Shown here in pieces: positions 41,231 through 50,731 of a DNA stretch of 53,305 nucleotides. The first letter of the stretch is position 1, and the number at the start of each line of letters is the position of its first letter. This DNA comes from Curtobacterium sp. UCD-KPL2560 (GTDB lineage Bacteria > Actinomycetota > Actinomycetes > Actinomycetales > Microbacteriaceae). The notes under the pieces were generated by a model, which worked only from the letters and a program-made list of their open reading frames with translations, was not told the DNA's origin and did not search any database. The stretch is from contig NZ_MCIG01000014.1 in assembly GCF_001705035.1 (NCBI RefSeq), positions 1 through 53,305 on the forward strand, read 5' to 3'. The translations under genes and the position numbers were made by a program.

Positions 41231-41319
41231 CGGGAGGCGCGTGGCGGGCCCGCACCGCGCCTCCCGTCCGACCGCTCGCACGACGGGAGGCGCGTCACCA
41301 GCCCGCCACGCGCCTCCCG
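41231..41319. repeat. Two tandem inverted repeats (CGGGAGGCGCG arms)
   Basis: The 11-mer CGGGAGGCGCG occurs at 41231-41241 and 41284-41294, and its complement at 41256-41266 and 41309-41319, giving two adjacent 11-bp stem hairpins. They lie between the DLH gene and the end of zwf and may terminate zwf transcription or be an intergenic repeat family. Confidence 0.75.
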
Positions 41320-41329
41320 CCCGACCGCG

Positions 41330-42754
41330 TCAGCAGTCGACGTTGTCCCAGCCCTCCGGCCCCTCGGACCCGGCCGCGTAGTCGTCGAGCGGCGTCTCGC
41401 CGGAGCGCCACGCCTGCAGGAACGGCTCGACGACCTTCCACCCCTGCACCGCGCTGTCCCCGCGCACCGACAGGGTCGCGTCGCCCTCGAGCACCCCGGC
41501 CAGGACCTCGCCGTAGGCGCTCAACCGCCCCGGGTTGAACGTCGTCGACAGCGAGGTGTGGTCGATCGTGTACGGGTCGCCGGGGCCGTTCACGTTGAGC
41601 TCGAGCTGCATCTCGTCCGGGGCGATCCAGATGCGCAGCTTGTCCGGCCGCTCGGGCCCGGTCAGCCCGTTCGGCACGTGCGGGGAGTCCTTGAACGTCA
41701 CGACGATCTCGCGGCGCTGCTTCGCGAGCGCCTTGCCCGACCGCAGGGTGAACGGCACGCCGGCCCAGCGCCAGTTCGCCACCTCGACGGTGAGCTGCGC
41801 CAGGGTCTCGGTGCCGAGCGAGGGGTCGACGCCGTCCTCGTCGACGTAGGCCGGGAGCGACCGGTCGCCGATCGTGCCCGCCGTGTACCGGGCGCGCTTG
41901 CCCGCCGCGACCACGTCGCCGCCCCACGGCCGCACGGCCCGCAGCACGAGCTCCTTCTGGGTGCGGAGGTCGTCGGCGTCGATGGACGCGGGGGCCTCCA
42001 TCGCGACGACGGCCATCACCTGCAGCAGGTGGCTCTGGATCATGTCCACGAGCGCGCCGGCCTTGTCGTAGTACCGCGCGCGGCCCTCGAGCCCGAGGGT
42101 CTCGTCGTACACGATGTCGACGCGGGCGACGTGCTGCGACGACAGCAGCGGCTCGATGATGCGGTTCGCGAACCGCAGCCCGAGCAGGTTCAGCACGGTC
42201 GACCGGCCGAGGAAGTGGTCGACGCGGTGGATGCGCTCCTCCGGCAGGAACGAGTGCAGCAGGTCGTTGAGCTGTTCGGCGCTGCGGGCGTCGGTGCCGA
42301 AGGGCTTCTCGAGCGCGAGCCGGGTGCCGGCCGGCAGGTCGAGGTCCTTGAGCTCGGCGCAGCTCTTCTCGGTGACCGCGGGCGGGAGCGCGAAGTAGAT
42401 CGCGGGGTCGTGGTGGCACGCGGCGAGCAGCGCCTCCAGGTCGTCGGCGTCGGTGACGTCGGCCTTGCGGTAGGTCGACGCGTCGACGACCGCCCGGAGG
42501 CGCGCGCTCAGCCGCTCCCCGCCGTCGTGGGCGCCCTCGTCCTCCTCGTTCTTCGACGCCTGCGCGTTCTCGAAGGAGGTCCGCACCTGCGCCTTCCAGT
42601 CGGCGTCGGAGAGGTCCTCGACACCGGCCCCGACGAGCTGGACGTCCCAGTCCTCCTTCACCTCCAGCAGGGTGGCGAGGCCCGGCAACAGCAGGCGCTT
42701 GGACAGGTCGCCGCTGGCTCCGAGGATGAGCAGGCTGGTCTGGAGGCTCGACAT
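41330..42754 (-). CDS. zwf: Glucose-6-phosphate dehydrogenase
   Basis: A 474-residue enzyme that oxidises glucose-6-phosphate to the lactone, opening the oxidative pentose phosphate pathway. The coenzyme motif GASGDLSKR is at 12-20; EKPFGTD and the substrate-site RVDHFLG lie around 160-190, and TFKDSPH near 345. A longer open frame upstream to 44470 is only the antisense shadow of the next gene. ATG at 42754, divergent from the oxidoreductase gene. Confidence 0.93.
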   Translation of the reverse strand: MSSLQTSLLILGASGDLSKRLLLPGLATLLEVKEDWDVQLVGAGVEDLSDADWKAQVRTSFENAQASKNEEDEGAHDGGERLSARLRAVVDASTYRKADVTDADDLEALLAACHHDPAIYFALPPAVTEKSCAELKDLDLPAGTRLALEKPFGTDARSAEQLNDLLHSFLPEERIHRVDHFLGRSTVLNLLGLRFANRIIEPLLSSQHVARVDIVYDETLGLEGRARYYDKAGALVDMIQSHLLQVMAVVAMEAPASIDADDLRTQKELVLRAVRPWGGDVVAAGKRARYTAGTIGDRSLPAYVDEDGVDPSLGTETLAQLTVEVANWRWAGVPFTLRSGKALAKQRREIVVTFKDSPHVPNGLTGPERPDKLRIWIAPDEMQLELNVNGPGDPYTIDHTSLSTTFNPGRLSAYGEVLAGVLEGDATLSVRGDSAVQGWKVVEPFLQAWRSGETPLDDYAAGSEGPEGWDNVDC

Positions 42755-42835
42755 GCCCCAGAACGTACTCACGCGTTCCGGCGCGTGGCCGGGCTGCGTC
42801 GGTACGGTGGGTCGAGTCCGTCGCGGAGGAGCACC
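42755..42835. promoter_or_regulatory. Divergent promoter region zwf / oxidoreductase
   Basis: An 81-bp gap between divergent genes must hold both promoters. -10-like TACGTT (minus strand, near 42764) and TACGGT (42802-42807) are visible; no clear -35 pair. Confidence 0.35.
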
Positions 42836-44005
42836 ATGAGCAGTGGGTACGGAGGGCGACGCATCCGCGTCGCGGTGGTCGGCACCGGGATGATCGCGGG
42901 GGTCCACGCCCGCGCCGCGCGTGCGGCCGGCGCCGAGGTCACCGGCGTCCTCGGTCGGACGCCGTCGCGGTCCGACCAGGTCGCGGAGCAGCTCGACGTG
43001 CCGCGCGGGTACGCCTCGCTCGACGACGTCATCGCCGACCGTCCCGACGTCGTGCACGTCTGCACGCCCAACGACCAGCACCACCCGCAGGCGCTCGCGG
43101 TCATCCGTGCGGGCATCAACGTCGTGTGCGAGAAGCCGCTCGCGATCGACGCCACGCAGGCCGCCGAGCTCGTCGCCGCCGCCGACGAGGCCGGGGTCGT
43201 CGCCACGGTGCCGTTCGTGTACCGGTACCACCCGATCGTCCGGGAGATCCGCGCCCGGGTCGCCGCGGGCGAGCTCGGTCGGTTGCTCGCGGTGCACGGG
43301 CACTACCTGCAGGACTGGATGCTCGACGAGGACGCCTCGAGCTGGCGGGTCGACGCCGGTGCGGGCGGACTGTCCCGGGCGTTCGCGGACATCGGGTCGC
43401 ACTGGTGCGACCTGGTCGAGTTCGTCACGGGCGAGCCCTTCGCGTCCGTCTCGGCCGCGACCGACGTCGTCTACCCGACCCGACCGGCGGCCTCGGGGCC
43501 GTCGTTCTCCGGTTCCCCCGACCCGGACCCGGTCGCCGACGCCTCGCAGCGCGCCGAGGTGACGACCGAGGACACCGCGGTCGCGACCTTCCGCACCGCC
43601 ACCGGCCGGATCGGCAACGTCGTCGTCTCGCAGGTGGCCGCCGGGCGGAAGAACCGGCTCTGGTTCGAGGTCGACGGCACCCTCGGGTCGGCCGCGTTCG
43701 ACCAGGAGCAGCCGGAGTCCGCGTGGTTCGGCAACGAACGCGGCGCGCAGATCGTCGTCCGCGACCCGGCCCTGGGCTTCCCGGACCAGCGGCGTCTGGC
43801 GGTCGTGCCGGCGGGGCACCCGCAGGGGTACCTCGACGCGTTCGCGGCGTTCGTCGCCGACACCTACGCCGCGGTCCGCGCCGAGGGCGACCGTTCGGCC
43901 TGGCCGGACGGACTGCCGACGTTCGCGGACGGGGCCCGAGCGGCGCAGGTCATCGACGCGGTGGTCGGCAGCGCCGCCGAGGGTGCCTGGCGGCAGATCC
44001 GGTAG
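42836..44005 (+). CDS. Gfo/Idh/MocA-family oxidoreductase
   Basis: A 389-residue NAD(P)-dependent sugar or inositol dehydrogenase-type protein. Rossmann motif GTGMIAG (16-22), then the conserved CEKPLAID (about 97-104) and the GGLSRAFADIGSHWCDL segment (about 178-194) with the catalytic-site Asp and His. GGAGGAG (42825-42831) sets the ATG at 42836. Substrate unknown. Confidence 0.9.
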   Translation: MSSGYGGRRIRVAVVGTGMIAGVHARAARAAGAEVTGVLGRTPSRSDQVAEQLDVPRGYASLDDVIADRPDVVHVCTPNDQHHPQALAVIRAGINVVCEKPLAIDATQAAELVAAADEAGVVATVPFVYRYHPIVREIRARVAAGELGRLLAVHGHYLQDWMLDEDASSWRVDAGAGGLSRAFADIGSHWCDLVEFVTGEPFASVSAATDVVYPTRPAASGPSFSGSPDPDPVADASQRAEVTTEDTAVATFRTATGRIGNVVVSQVAAGRKNRLWFEVDGTLGSAAFDQEQPESAWFGNERGAQIVVRDPALGFPDQRRLAVVPAGHPQGYLDAFAAFVADTYAAVRAEGDRSAWPDGLPTFADGARAAQVIDAVVGSAAEGAWRQIR

Positions 44006-44126
44006 GACCCGGGACACCGGCGTGACGCGACGTGGGCCTCCCGCGGGCGCGCCGTGGGCCTTCCGCGGGTACCCGCGGGCACCGGGGAGCTGAGCGCGTA
44101 CAGGAACCGGCGAGCACGGTGGGGGC

Positions 44127-45941
44127 ATGGGCCAGACCGTGAGCGACTTCGTCATCGACCGCATCAAGGCGTGGGGTGTGTCCCGCGTGTTCGGGTACCC
44201 CGGGGACGGCATCGGCGCGTTCGACGGCGCCCTCGGCAAGGCGGACGGCAGCGAGCGCGCGCTCGAGTACGTCCGGCCGACCCACGAGGAGATCGCCGCG
44301 CTCATGGCGACCGCGCACGCGAAGTTCACCGGCGAGGTCGGCGTGTGCGTCGCGACGTCGAGCCCCGGAGCGTTCCACCTGCTCAACGGCCTGTACGACG
44401 CCCAGATGGACAACCAGCCGGTCGTCGCGATCGTCGGGCAGCAGGGCCTGGCGTCGATGGGGTCGTTCACGCAGCAGGAGTCGAACCTCGAGCGCGTGTT
44501 CGCCGACGTCGCCTGCTACGTCGAGACGGTCGCCACGCCGGACGCCGTCGGGGTCGTCGTCGACACCGCCTTCCGCACCGCGATGCTCCGCAAGCAGCCG
44601 GCCGTCGTGGTCCTCCCCCACGACGTGCAGGCGATGGCGTACGAGGCACCCGCCGCCGAGCACTGGGTGTCCCGGTCGAGCGACGTCGCGCCGTCGACGC
44701 GGATCACTCCGCCGCAGGACGAGATCGCGCGGTTCGCCGAGATCCTCAACGCCGGCGAGCGCATCACCTTCCTCGTCGGGGCCGGTGCCCGGGGTGCCAC
44801 CGACCTCGTGCTCGCCGCGGCCGAGAAGACCGGCGCCGGCATCATCACGGCGCTGCGCGGCAAGGACGTCGTGCCGTCCGACGTGCCGTACCACACGCAG
44901 CAGGTCGGGCTCCTCGGCTCGCGTCCGAGCCTGACGCAGATCAAGGAGTGCGACACGATCGTGCTCCTCGGGACGAACTACCCGTACGGCGAGTACCTGC
45001 CCGCGAGCGGTCAGGCGCGCGGCGTCCAGGTCGACATCCGGCCGGAGATGATGGGCCTGCGCTACCCGACCGAGCTCAACCTGTGGGGTGACGTCGGGTC
45101 GACGCTCGAGGCGGTGCTCCCCCTGCTGCACGGCGACCCCGACACTGCGTGGCAGGACAAGCTCGCCGGCGAGATGCGCGAGTGGGAAGCCGAGATGGAC
45201 CGCCAGGCCGAGGTGCACTACAGCGACGGAGTGAACCCCCGCCGGGTGATCCGCGCCGTGAACGAACGGCTGCCCGAGGGCGTCACCGTGACGTGCGACG
45301 CCGGCACGACCGCCGACTGGTACGGCCACCACATCCGGCTCCGCCGCGGCATGCACGGCGACATGTCCGGCCGCCTGGCGACGATGCTCGCGGCGATGCC
45401 GTACGCCGTGACCGCCAAGTTCTCCTTCCCGGACGCACCGGCCGTCTGCACGATCGGCGACGGCGCGTTCCAGATGCTCGGCATGAACGAGCTCATCACC
45501 GTCAAGAAGTACATGGCGCAGTGGCCGAACCAGCAGCTCGTCATCGTCGTCGTGCACAACGACGACCTCGGGCAGGTGTCGTGGGAGATGCGGACCGAGG
45601 ACGGCAACCCGATGTGGTCCGGCTCGCAGGACGTCGAGTCGATGGACTACGCCGGGTACGCCGAGCTGCTCGGCTTCACGGGCATCGCGGTCCGGAGCGA
45701 CGACGAGGTCGACGCCGCCGTCGAGCGTGCGTTCGCGAACCCCGGCGTGACGCTCATCGACGCCTACGTCAGCCGCAACGTCCCGCCGCTCCCGCCGCAC
45801 ATCACCGCCGAGTACGCGATCAACACCGCGAAGAGCCTGCTCAAGGGCGACCCGCAGGAGCTCGGCGTGGTGAAGGACTCGGCGAAGGCGATGGCCGCCG
45901 AGGCCGTCGAGCGCGTCAAGGGTGCCCTCGGTCGCGACTGA
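44127..45941 (+). CDS. ThDP-dependent enzyme, pyruvate oxidase-like
   Basis: A 604-residue thiamine diphosphate enzyme with the three-domain POX/ALS layout: PYR domain with catalytic Glu54 in THEEIAAL, central FAD/Rossmann-like domain (about 195-325), and PP domain with the GDGAFQMLGM...NDDLGQ metal-ThDP motif (about 446-480). Similar proteins are annotated as pyruvate dehydrogenase (quinone)/PoxB or merely as thiamine pyrophosphate-requiring. Monocistronic with its own terminator. Confidence 0.85.
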   Translation: MGQTVSDFVIDRIKAWGVSRVFGYPGDGIGAFDGALGKADGSERALEYVRPTHEEIAALMATAHAKFTGEVGVCVATSSPGAFHLLNGLYDAQMDNQPVVAIVGQQGLASMGSFTQQESNLERVFADVACYVETVATPDAVGVVVDTAFRTAMLRKQPAVVVLPHDVQAMAYEAPAAEHWVSRSSDVAPSTRITPPQDEIARFAEILNAGERITFLVGAGARGATDLVLAAAEKTGAGIITALRGKDVVPSDVPYHTQQVGLLGSRPSLTQIKECDTIVLLGTNYPYGEYLPASGQARGVQVDIRPEMMGLRYPTELNLWGDVGSTLEAVLPLLHGDPDTAWQDKLAGEMREWEAEMDRQAEVHYSDGVNPRRVIRAVNERLPEGVTVTCDAGTTADWYGHHIRLRRGMHGDMSGRLATMLAAMPYAVTAKFSFPDAPAVCTIGDGAFQMLGMNELITVKKYMAQWPNQQLVIVVVHNDDLGQVSWEMRTEDGNPMWSGSQDVESMDYAGYAELLGFTGIAVRSDDEVDAAVERAFANPGVTLIDAYVSRNVPPLPPHITAEYAINTAKSLLKGDPQELGVVKDSAKAMAAEAVERVKGALGRD

Positions 45942-45950
45942 CCCCGCGCC

Positions 45951-45982
45951 CCGCCCTGGCCCCCGGACGCGGGCCAGGGCGG
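45951..45982 (+). terminator. Terminator after the ThDP enzyme gene
   Basis: A perfect 12-bp GC-rich stem (45951-45962 with 45971-45982), ten bases after the stop. Confidence 0.8.
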
Positions 45983-45983
45983 T

Positions 45984-46005
45984 GCCGTGTGAACTCCGCG
46001 TGACG
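45984..46005 (-). promoter_or_regulatory. Possible PHO-box-like direct repeat
   Basis: Read on the minus strand, CGTCACGCGGA and GTTCACACGGC form two adjacent 11-mers; the latter closely fits the actinobacterial PhoP half-site GTTCAYYYRSS. It lies about 55 bases before a 5'-nucleotidase gene. Also nearby, TGACGTGTTGC and TGGCGTGTTGC (46001, 46021) repeat 20 bases apart. Suggestive only. Confidence 0.35.
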
Positions 46006-46057
46006 TGTTGCGGCACCCCCTGGCGTGTTGCTGAGGGATTTCGTAGGTTCGTCGCCG

Positions 46058-48385
46058 ATGAACACCCACACCTCCCCACGCCGTCGGCGCCTGGTCGGTA
46101 CCGCGACCCTCGCGACCGCCGGTGTCCTCGTAGCCCTGTCAGCCCCGTCCGCCGCCCTCGCCGCCGACGGTGACGTGACGATCGACCTCTACAACGTGAA
46201 CGACTTCCACGGTCGGATCGCCCAGTCCATCTCGGTGACGTCCGGCAAGCCGACGCCGCGGGACGGCGACGCAGCCGGCGCGGCCGTCCTCGCCGGCGCA
46301 CTGGACCGGTTCCGCGGCGCCGACCCGTCGCGGTCGGCGTTCGTCAGCTCCGGCGACAACATCGGTGGTTCGACGTTCGAGTCCTTCATCCAGCAGGACC
46401 AGCCGACGATCGACGTCCTCAACCAGATGGACCTGTCCGTCAGCGCGATCGGCAACCACGAGCTCGACCGCGGTCAGACCGACCTGCGCGACCGGGTCAT
46501 CGGCCCGGACGGCGCCCGCAACGCGAAGTGGGACTACGTCTCGGCGAACATCCTCGACGCGGCGACCGGGAAGCCGGCGTTCGACCCCTACGCGATCCAG
46601 GAGATCAGCGGCAAGCGGGTCGGGTTCATCGGCGCGACCGTCGACCTCGTCGGGCAGGGCCTCGTCAGCCCGGCCGGCATCGCAGGCTTGCGCATGGGCG
46701 ACATCACCACCGAGGTGAACAAGGTCGCCGCGCAGCTCACCGACGGCGACGAGTCGAACGACGAGGCCGACGTCCTGGTCCTCCTCGTGCACGACGGGGC
46801 CGAGTCGCCGAACGTCGCAGACCTGTCCGGCGGTTCGGACTTCGCCCGCGCCGTCCGGGGAGTGACGCCGGACGTCTCGGCGATCCTGTCGGCGCACACG
46901 CACCAGACCTACGTGCACCAGGTGACACTCGCCGACGGCAGCACGCGTCCGGTGATCCAGACCGGTTCGTACGGCTTCAACCTCGGCCACGTGCAGCTCA
47001 CCGTCGCTGCCGACGGGAGCGTCCGACCGACCAAGGCCGAGAACATCCGTCTCGTCGACGCGGGGACCTTCGCCCCGGACGCGAGCGTGGCGGCCACCGT
47101 CGACACCGCGGTGAAGGAGGCCGATCGGCTGGGTGCCGTGGTCCTCGGCTCGGTGGACCGCGACATGAAGCGCGCCGTGCAGACCAACGGCTCCGAGAAC
47201 CGCGGCGGCGAGTCGACGCTCGGCAACTTCGTCGCCGAGGTGCAGCGTTCCCAGACCCAGCGCCAGGGCTCGCAGATCGCGTTCATGAACCCCGGTGGCC
47301 TGCGCGCGGACATGACCGCCGGTGCCGTCACCTACAAGCAGGCCGCCGCGGTCCAGTCCTTCGCGAACACGCTCGTCGTGCTCGATCTGACGGGCGACCA
47401 GATCCGCCGTGCGCTCGAGCAGCAGTGGCAGCCGTCGACCTCGAGCCGCCCGTTCCTCAAGCTCGGCACCTCCGAGGGCTTCTCCTACACGTACGACCCG
47501 CTCGCGGCCGCCGGGTCGCGCATCACCTCGATGACGCTGAACGGCACACCGATCGTCGCCGGGACGACCTACAAGGTGACCGTCAACTCGTTCCTCGCGA
47601 CCGGCGGGGACAACTTCGGCGCGTTCAAGGAGGCCGCCGTGAAGCAGGACAGCGGCAAGGTCGACCTCGAGGCACAGGTCGAGTACTTCACTGCGAACCC
47701 GAAGGTCGCGGTCCGACAGGACCAGCGCGCCGTCGGCGTCCGGGTCTCCGGGGTCCCCGAGGGTGGACTGCGCCCTGGCGACCCGGTGCGGATCGACCTG
47801 TCGTCGCTGACCTTCAGCAGCGCGGCCGACCAGGGCGGCACCGTCTCGGTGGGCGCCGGAGGAACGACACTCGCGTCTGCCCCGATCGACACCACGGTGG
47901 TCGACACCACGGACGAGCAGGGCCGCGCGACCCTGACGTTCACCGTCCCCGGGGCGACCGCCCAGCCGGGCACCGAGCAGCCGCTCGCCGCGCGTGCGGT
48001 CAGCCGGGCAGCGGTGGCTCCCACCGCCACGACGGACCAGCCGCTGGTCGTCACCCTGCCGAACGGCCAGACGATCACGCTCGCCGTGACCGTCCCCGTC
48101 GCGGCCGTCGTCGACCCGGGCACGCCGGGTGGCGGCGGCACGACCGCCCCGGGCACCGGCGGCACGGTCGGCGGCGGCACCGCCGGCGGGACCGTCGGCG
48201 GCGGGACCACCGGCACCGCCGGCGGCACCGTGCCACGGACCGGTTCCGGGTCCCTCGCGTGGACCGGTGCCGAACTGGTGCCGGCCGGCGTGGCCGCGGG
48301 CCTGCTGCTCCTGACCGGGGCGACCGCCATGGTCCTGGTGCGTCGTCGCCGCCTGCAGCACGAGGCGACCGTCGAGGCGGACTGA
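46058..48385 (+). CDS. Cell-wall-anchored 5'-nucleotidase / UshA-like metallophosphoesterase
   Basis: A 775-residue exported protein that would release phosphate from nucleotides outside the cell. Sec signal peptide (1-35, ends SAALA), metallophosphatase domain with NDFHGR (about 46-51), SGDNIGGS, GNHELDRG and AHTHQTY, then a 5'-nucleotidase C-terminal domain (about 360-540). An extra Ig-like section and Gly/Thr-rich linker lead to LAWTG (about 733-737), a hydrophobic helix and RRRR, a class E-type sortase signal. Confidence 0.9.
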   Translation: MNTHTSPRRRRLVGTATLATAGVLVALSAPSAALAADGDVTIDLYNVNDFHGRIAQSISVTSGKPTPRDGDAAGAAVLAGALDRFRGADPSRSAFVSSGDNIGGSTFESFIQQDQPTIDVLNQMDLSVSAIGNHELDRGQTDLRDRVIGPDGARNAKWDYVSANILDAATGKPAFDPYAIQEISGKRVGFIGATVDLVGQGLVSPAGIAGLRMGDITTEVNKVAAQLTDGDESNDEADVLVLLVHDGAESPNVADLSGGSDFARAVRGVTPDVSAILSAHTHQTYVHQVTLADGSTRPVIQTGSYGFNLGHVQLTVAADGSVRPTKAENIRLVDAGTFAPDASVAATVDTAVKEADRLGAVVLGSVDRDMKRAVQTNGSENRGGESTLGNFVAEVQRSQTQRQGSQIAFMNPGGLRADMTAGAVTYKQAAAVQSFANTLVVLDLTGDQIRRALEQQWQPSTSSRPFLKLGTSEGFSYTYDPLAAAGSRITSMTLNGTPIVAGTTYKVTVNSFLATGGDNFGAFKEAAVKQDSGKVDLEAQVEYFTANPKVAVRQDQRAVGVRVSGVPEGGLRPGDPVRIDLSSLTFSSAADQGGTVSVGAGGTTLASAPIDTTVVDTTDEQGRATLTFTVPGATAQPGTEQPLAARAVSRAAVAPTATTDQPLVVTLPNGQTITLAVTVPVAAVVDPGTPGGGGTTAPGTGGTVGGGTAGGTVGGGTTGTAGGTVPRTGSGSLAWTGAELVPAGVAAGLLLLTGATAMVLVRRRRLQHEATVEAD

Positions 48386-48408
48386 CACCGCGCCTCCCGG
48401 CTCGATCG

Positions 48409-48446
48409 CGGACGGGCCGTCCCACCCAGGTGGGGCGGCCCGTCCG
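48409..48446 (+). terminator. Terminator after the nucleotidase gene
   Basis: A 10-bp perfect outer stem (48409-48418 with 48437-48446), extended inside by CCCACC/GGTGGGG-type pairing, 23 bases after the stop. Region 48386-48689 has no other gene. Confidence 0.8.
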
Positions 48447-48619
48447 CCGTGTGGGGGGCCGTCGGACGACGGGCTCGTCCCACCGATCGTCCGCGGATCG
48501 CACCGGGACTGCTGACGGTTCCACGACGGGGGTACGCTCGGCGTGTCGCACCGCGACGCGTCGCGCCGGGTCGCCTCCCAGGGCCGGACGGTGGTTCCGT
48601 TCGTCGGACTCCGTGACGC

Positions 48620-48658
48620 GGGTGCCCTCCGTCTCCAGGGAAACGACGGAGGGCACCC
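48620..48658 (-). terminator. Terminator downstream of the ABC transporter
   Basis: GGGTGCCCTCCGTC (48620 onward to about 48633) pairs with GACGGAGGGCACCC (48645-48658). It lies about 30 bases beyond the stop of the leftward ABC transporter gene. Confidence 0.75.
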
Positions 48659-48689
48659 ACTCACCCCACCCGGCGGCGGGTCCCGGCGC

Positions 48690-50618
48690 CTAGTGCGTGG
48701 TCGGCGTCCCCGCGTCGACCGGCACCCCGGCAGTGCCCGCAGCGACCACGTCCGGCGCCTGCACCGCGAACTGCGTCCGGTGCAGCTCCTCGTACCGGCC
48801 GCGACGTGCCAGGAGTTCCTCGTGTGTGCCCCGTTCCACGATCGAGCCGTCCTCGACCACGAGGATCTGGTCCGCACTGCGGATCGTCGACAGCCGGTGC
48901 GCGATCACCATCGCCGTCCGCCCGTCGAGCGCCTCGCTCAGGGCCGCCTGCACCGCGGCCTCGGACGTCGAGTCGAGCGCGGCGGTGGCCTCGTCGAGGA
49001 TGACGACCCGCGGCTGCGCCAGCAGGAGCCGGGCGATCGTCATCCGCTGCCGCTCACCGCCGGACAGCCGGTAGCCCCGCTCCCCGACCATGGTGTCGAG
49101 CTGATCGGGCAGCGACCGGACGAGCGTCTCGAGCCGCGCACGGCGCACGGCGTCCCACACCTCGTCGTCGGTCGCCTCGGGCCGGGCGAGCCGGAGGTTC
49201 GAGCCGATGGTCTCGTGGAACAGGTGTCCGTCCTGGGTCACCATGCCCATCGTGTGCCGCATCGAGGCGAAGGTGACGTCACGGACGTCGGTCCCGGCGA
49301 GACGCACCGCACCGCTGTCGACGTCGTACAGGCGCGCGAGCAGCTGGGCGATCGTGGACTTGCCGGCGCCGGACGACCCGACGAGTGCGACGGTCTGCCC
49401 CGGCTCGATGCGGAACGACACCCCGTGCAGGACCTCGTCGCCGCCCCGGGTGTCGAGTGTGGAGACCTCCTCGAGCGAGGCGAGGGACACCTTGTCGGCG
49501 GACGGGTAGGCGAACCGGACGTCGTCGAACTCCACCGACACCGGGCCGTCCGGCACCACGACGGCGTCGGGTCGCTCCTGGATGAGCGGTTCGAGGTCGA
49601 GCACCTCGAAGACGCGCTCGAAGCTCACCACCGCGCTCATGATCTCGACGCGCGCGTTCGCCAGGCTGGTCAGCGGCGCGTACAGGCGGGTGAGCAGGAG
49701 CGCGAGGGTGACCACGTCGCCGGTGTTCAGCTGCCCACCGAGCGCGAGGGCCCCGCCGAGCCCGTACACGAGCGCCAGCGCGAGCGCGGAGACGAGCATG
49801 AGCGCGGTGACGAAGACGAACTGCAGCATCGCGGTGCGGACCCCGATGTCGCGGACGCGGGCGGCCCGGACCCGGAACTCCGCGGACTCGTCGTCCGGAC
49901 GGCCGAACAGCTTCACGAGGGTGGCGCCGGGCGCCGAGAACCGCTCGGTCATCTGCGTGCTCATCGCGGAGTTGTGGTCGGCGGCCTCCCGTCGGAGCGC
50001 GGCGAGCCGGCTGCCCATCCGACGGGCCGGCACCAGGAACACCGGCAGCATCACCACGGCGAGCACGGTCACGAGCCACGACGTGCTGAGCATGACGCCC
50101 AGGGTGAGGACCAGCGCCACGAGGTTCGTCACGACGCCGGACAGGGTGCCGCTGAACGCCTGCTGCGCGCCGATCACGTCGTTGTTGAGCCGGCTGACGA
50201 GGGCACCGGTCCGCGTTCGGGTGAAGAACGCGATCGGCATCTTCTGCACGTGGTCGAACACGGCGGTGCGGAGGTCCAGGATGACGCCCTCACCGATCCG
50301 CGCCGAGTACCAGCGGGTGAGGAGCGATGCGGCGGCGTCGGCCACCGCGACCAGGGCGATCACGACCGCGAGCCAGACGATCGTGCCGACCGCCCCACGA
50401 GCGGCGATGACGTCGACCACCTGACCGGCGAGCACGGGCGTCGCGACCGCGAGGAACGCCCCGACGACGGACAGGGCGATGAACACCACGAGCTTCGCCC
50501 GGTACGGCACCGCGAACGTCATGATGCGCCGGACGGACTCCCGCGAGAAGCCGTGCTTCCCGTCCCTCGCGGTGGAGATCTTGTAGAGCGAGCTCCAGGC
50601 CGCGCCTTCCATGCTCAT
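48690..50618 (-). CDS. ABC exporter, fused membrane and ATPase domains
   Basis: A 642-residue half-transporter of the lipid/multidrug exporter class. Six hydrophobic helices lie in the first 330 residues; the ATPase domain (about 365-610) has Walker A GSSGAGKST, signature LSGGERQR, Walker B VVILDEA and the switch His in VIAHR. Works as a homodimer in the cytoplasmic membrane; substrate unknown. The start at 50618 has GAAGGGGA just upstream. Confidence 0.92.
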   Translation of the reverse strand: MSMEGAAWSSLYKISTARDGKHGFSRESVRRIMTFAVPYRAKLVVFIALSVVGAFLAVATPVLAGQVVDVIAARGAVGTIVWLAVVIALVAVADAAASLLTRWYSARIGEGVILDLRTAVFDHVQKMPIAFFTRTRTGALVSRLNNDVIGAQQAFSGTLSGVVTNLVALVLTLGVMLSTSWLVTVLAVVMLPVFLVPARRMGSRLAALRREAADHNSAMSTQMTERFSAPGATLVKLFGRPDDESAEFRVRAARVRDIGVRTAMLQFVFVTALMLVSALALALVYGLGGALALGGQLNTGDVVTLALLLTRLYAPLTSLANARVEIMSAVVSFERVFEVLDLEPLIQERPDAVVVPDGPVSVEFDDVRFAYPSADKVSLASLEEVSTLDTRGGDEVLHGVSFRIEPGQTVALVGSSGAGKSTIAQLLARLYDVDSGAVRLAGTDVRDVTFASMRHTMGMVTQDGHLFHETIGSNLRLARPEATDDEVWDAVRRARLETLVRSLPDQLDTMVGERGYRLSGGERQRMTIARLLLAQPRVVILDEATAALDSTSEAAVQAALSEALDGRTAMVIAHRLSTIRSADQILVVEDGSIVERGTHEELLARRGRYEELHRTQFAVQAPDVVAAGTAGVPVDAGTPTTH

Positions 50619-50731
50619 GGTGTCCCCTTCCGGCCGCCACCGACCCGGGTGGTCCGGGGGCGCGGGTCGTCCCCCGTGGCGGGGACCAGGGAGTCAGGAT
50701 ACGTCGGGGGCGGGGAGCGCCGCGGCCAGCG

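Noticed and set aside
40397..44005. 1202-aa plus-strand ORF
   Set aside because: Only the part from 42836 is real (oxidoreductase); the rest is antisense to dienelactone hydrolase and zwf.
41330..44470. 1046-aa reading of zwf
   Set aside because: zwf starts at 42754; the N-terminal extension is antisense to the oxidoreductase and not like any dehydrogenase.
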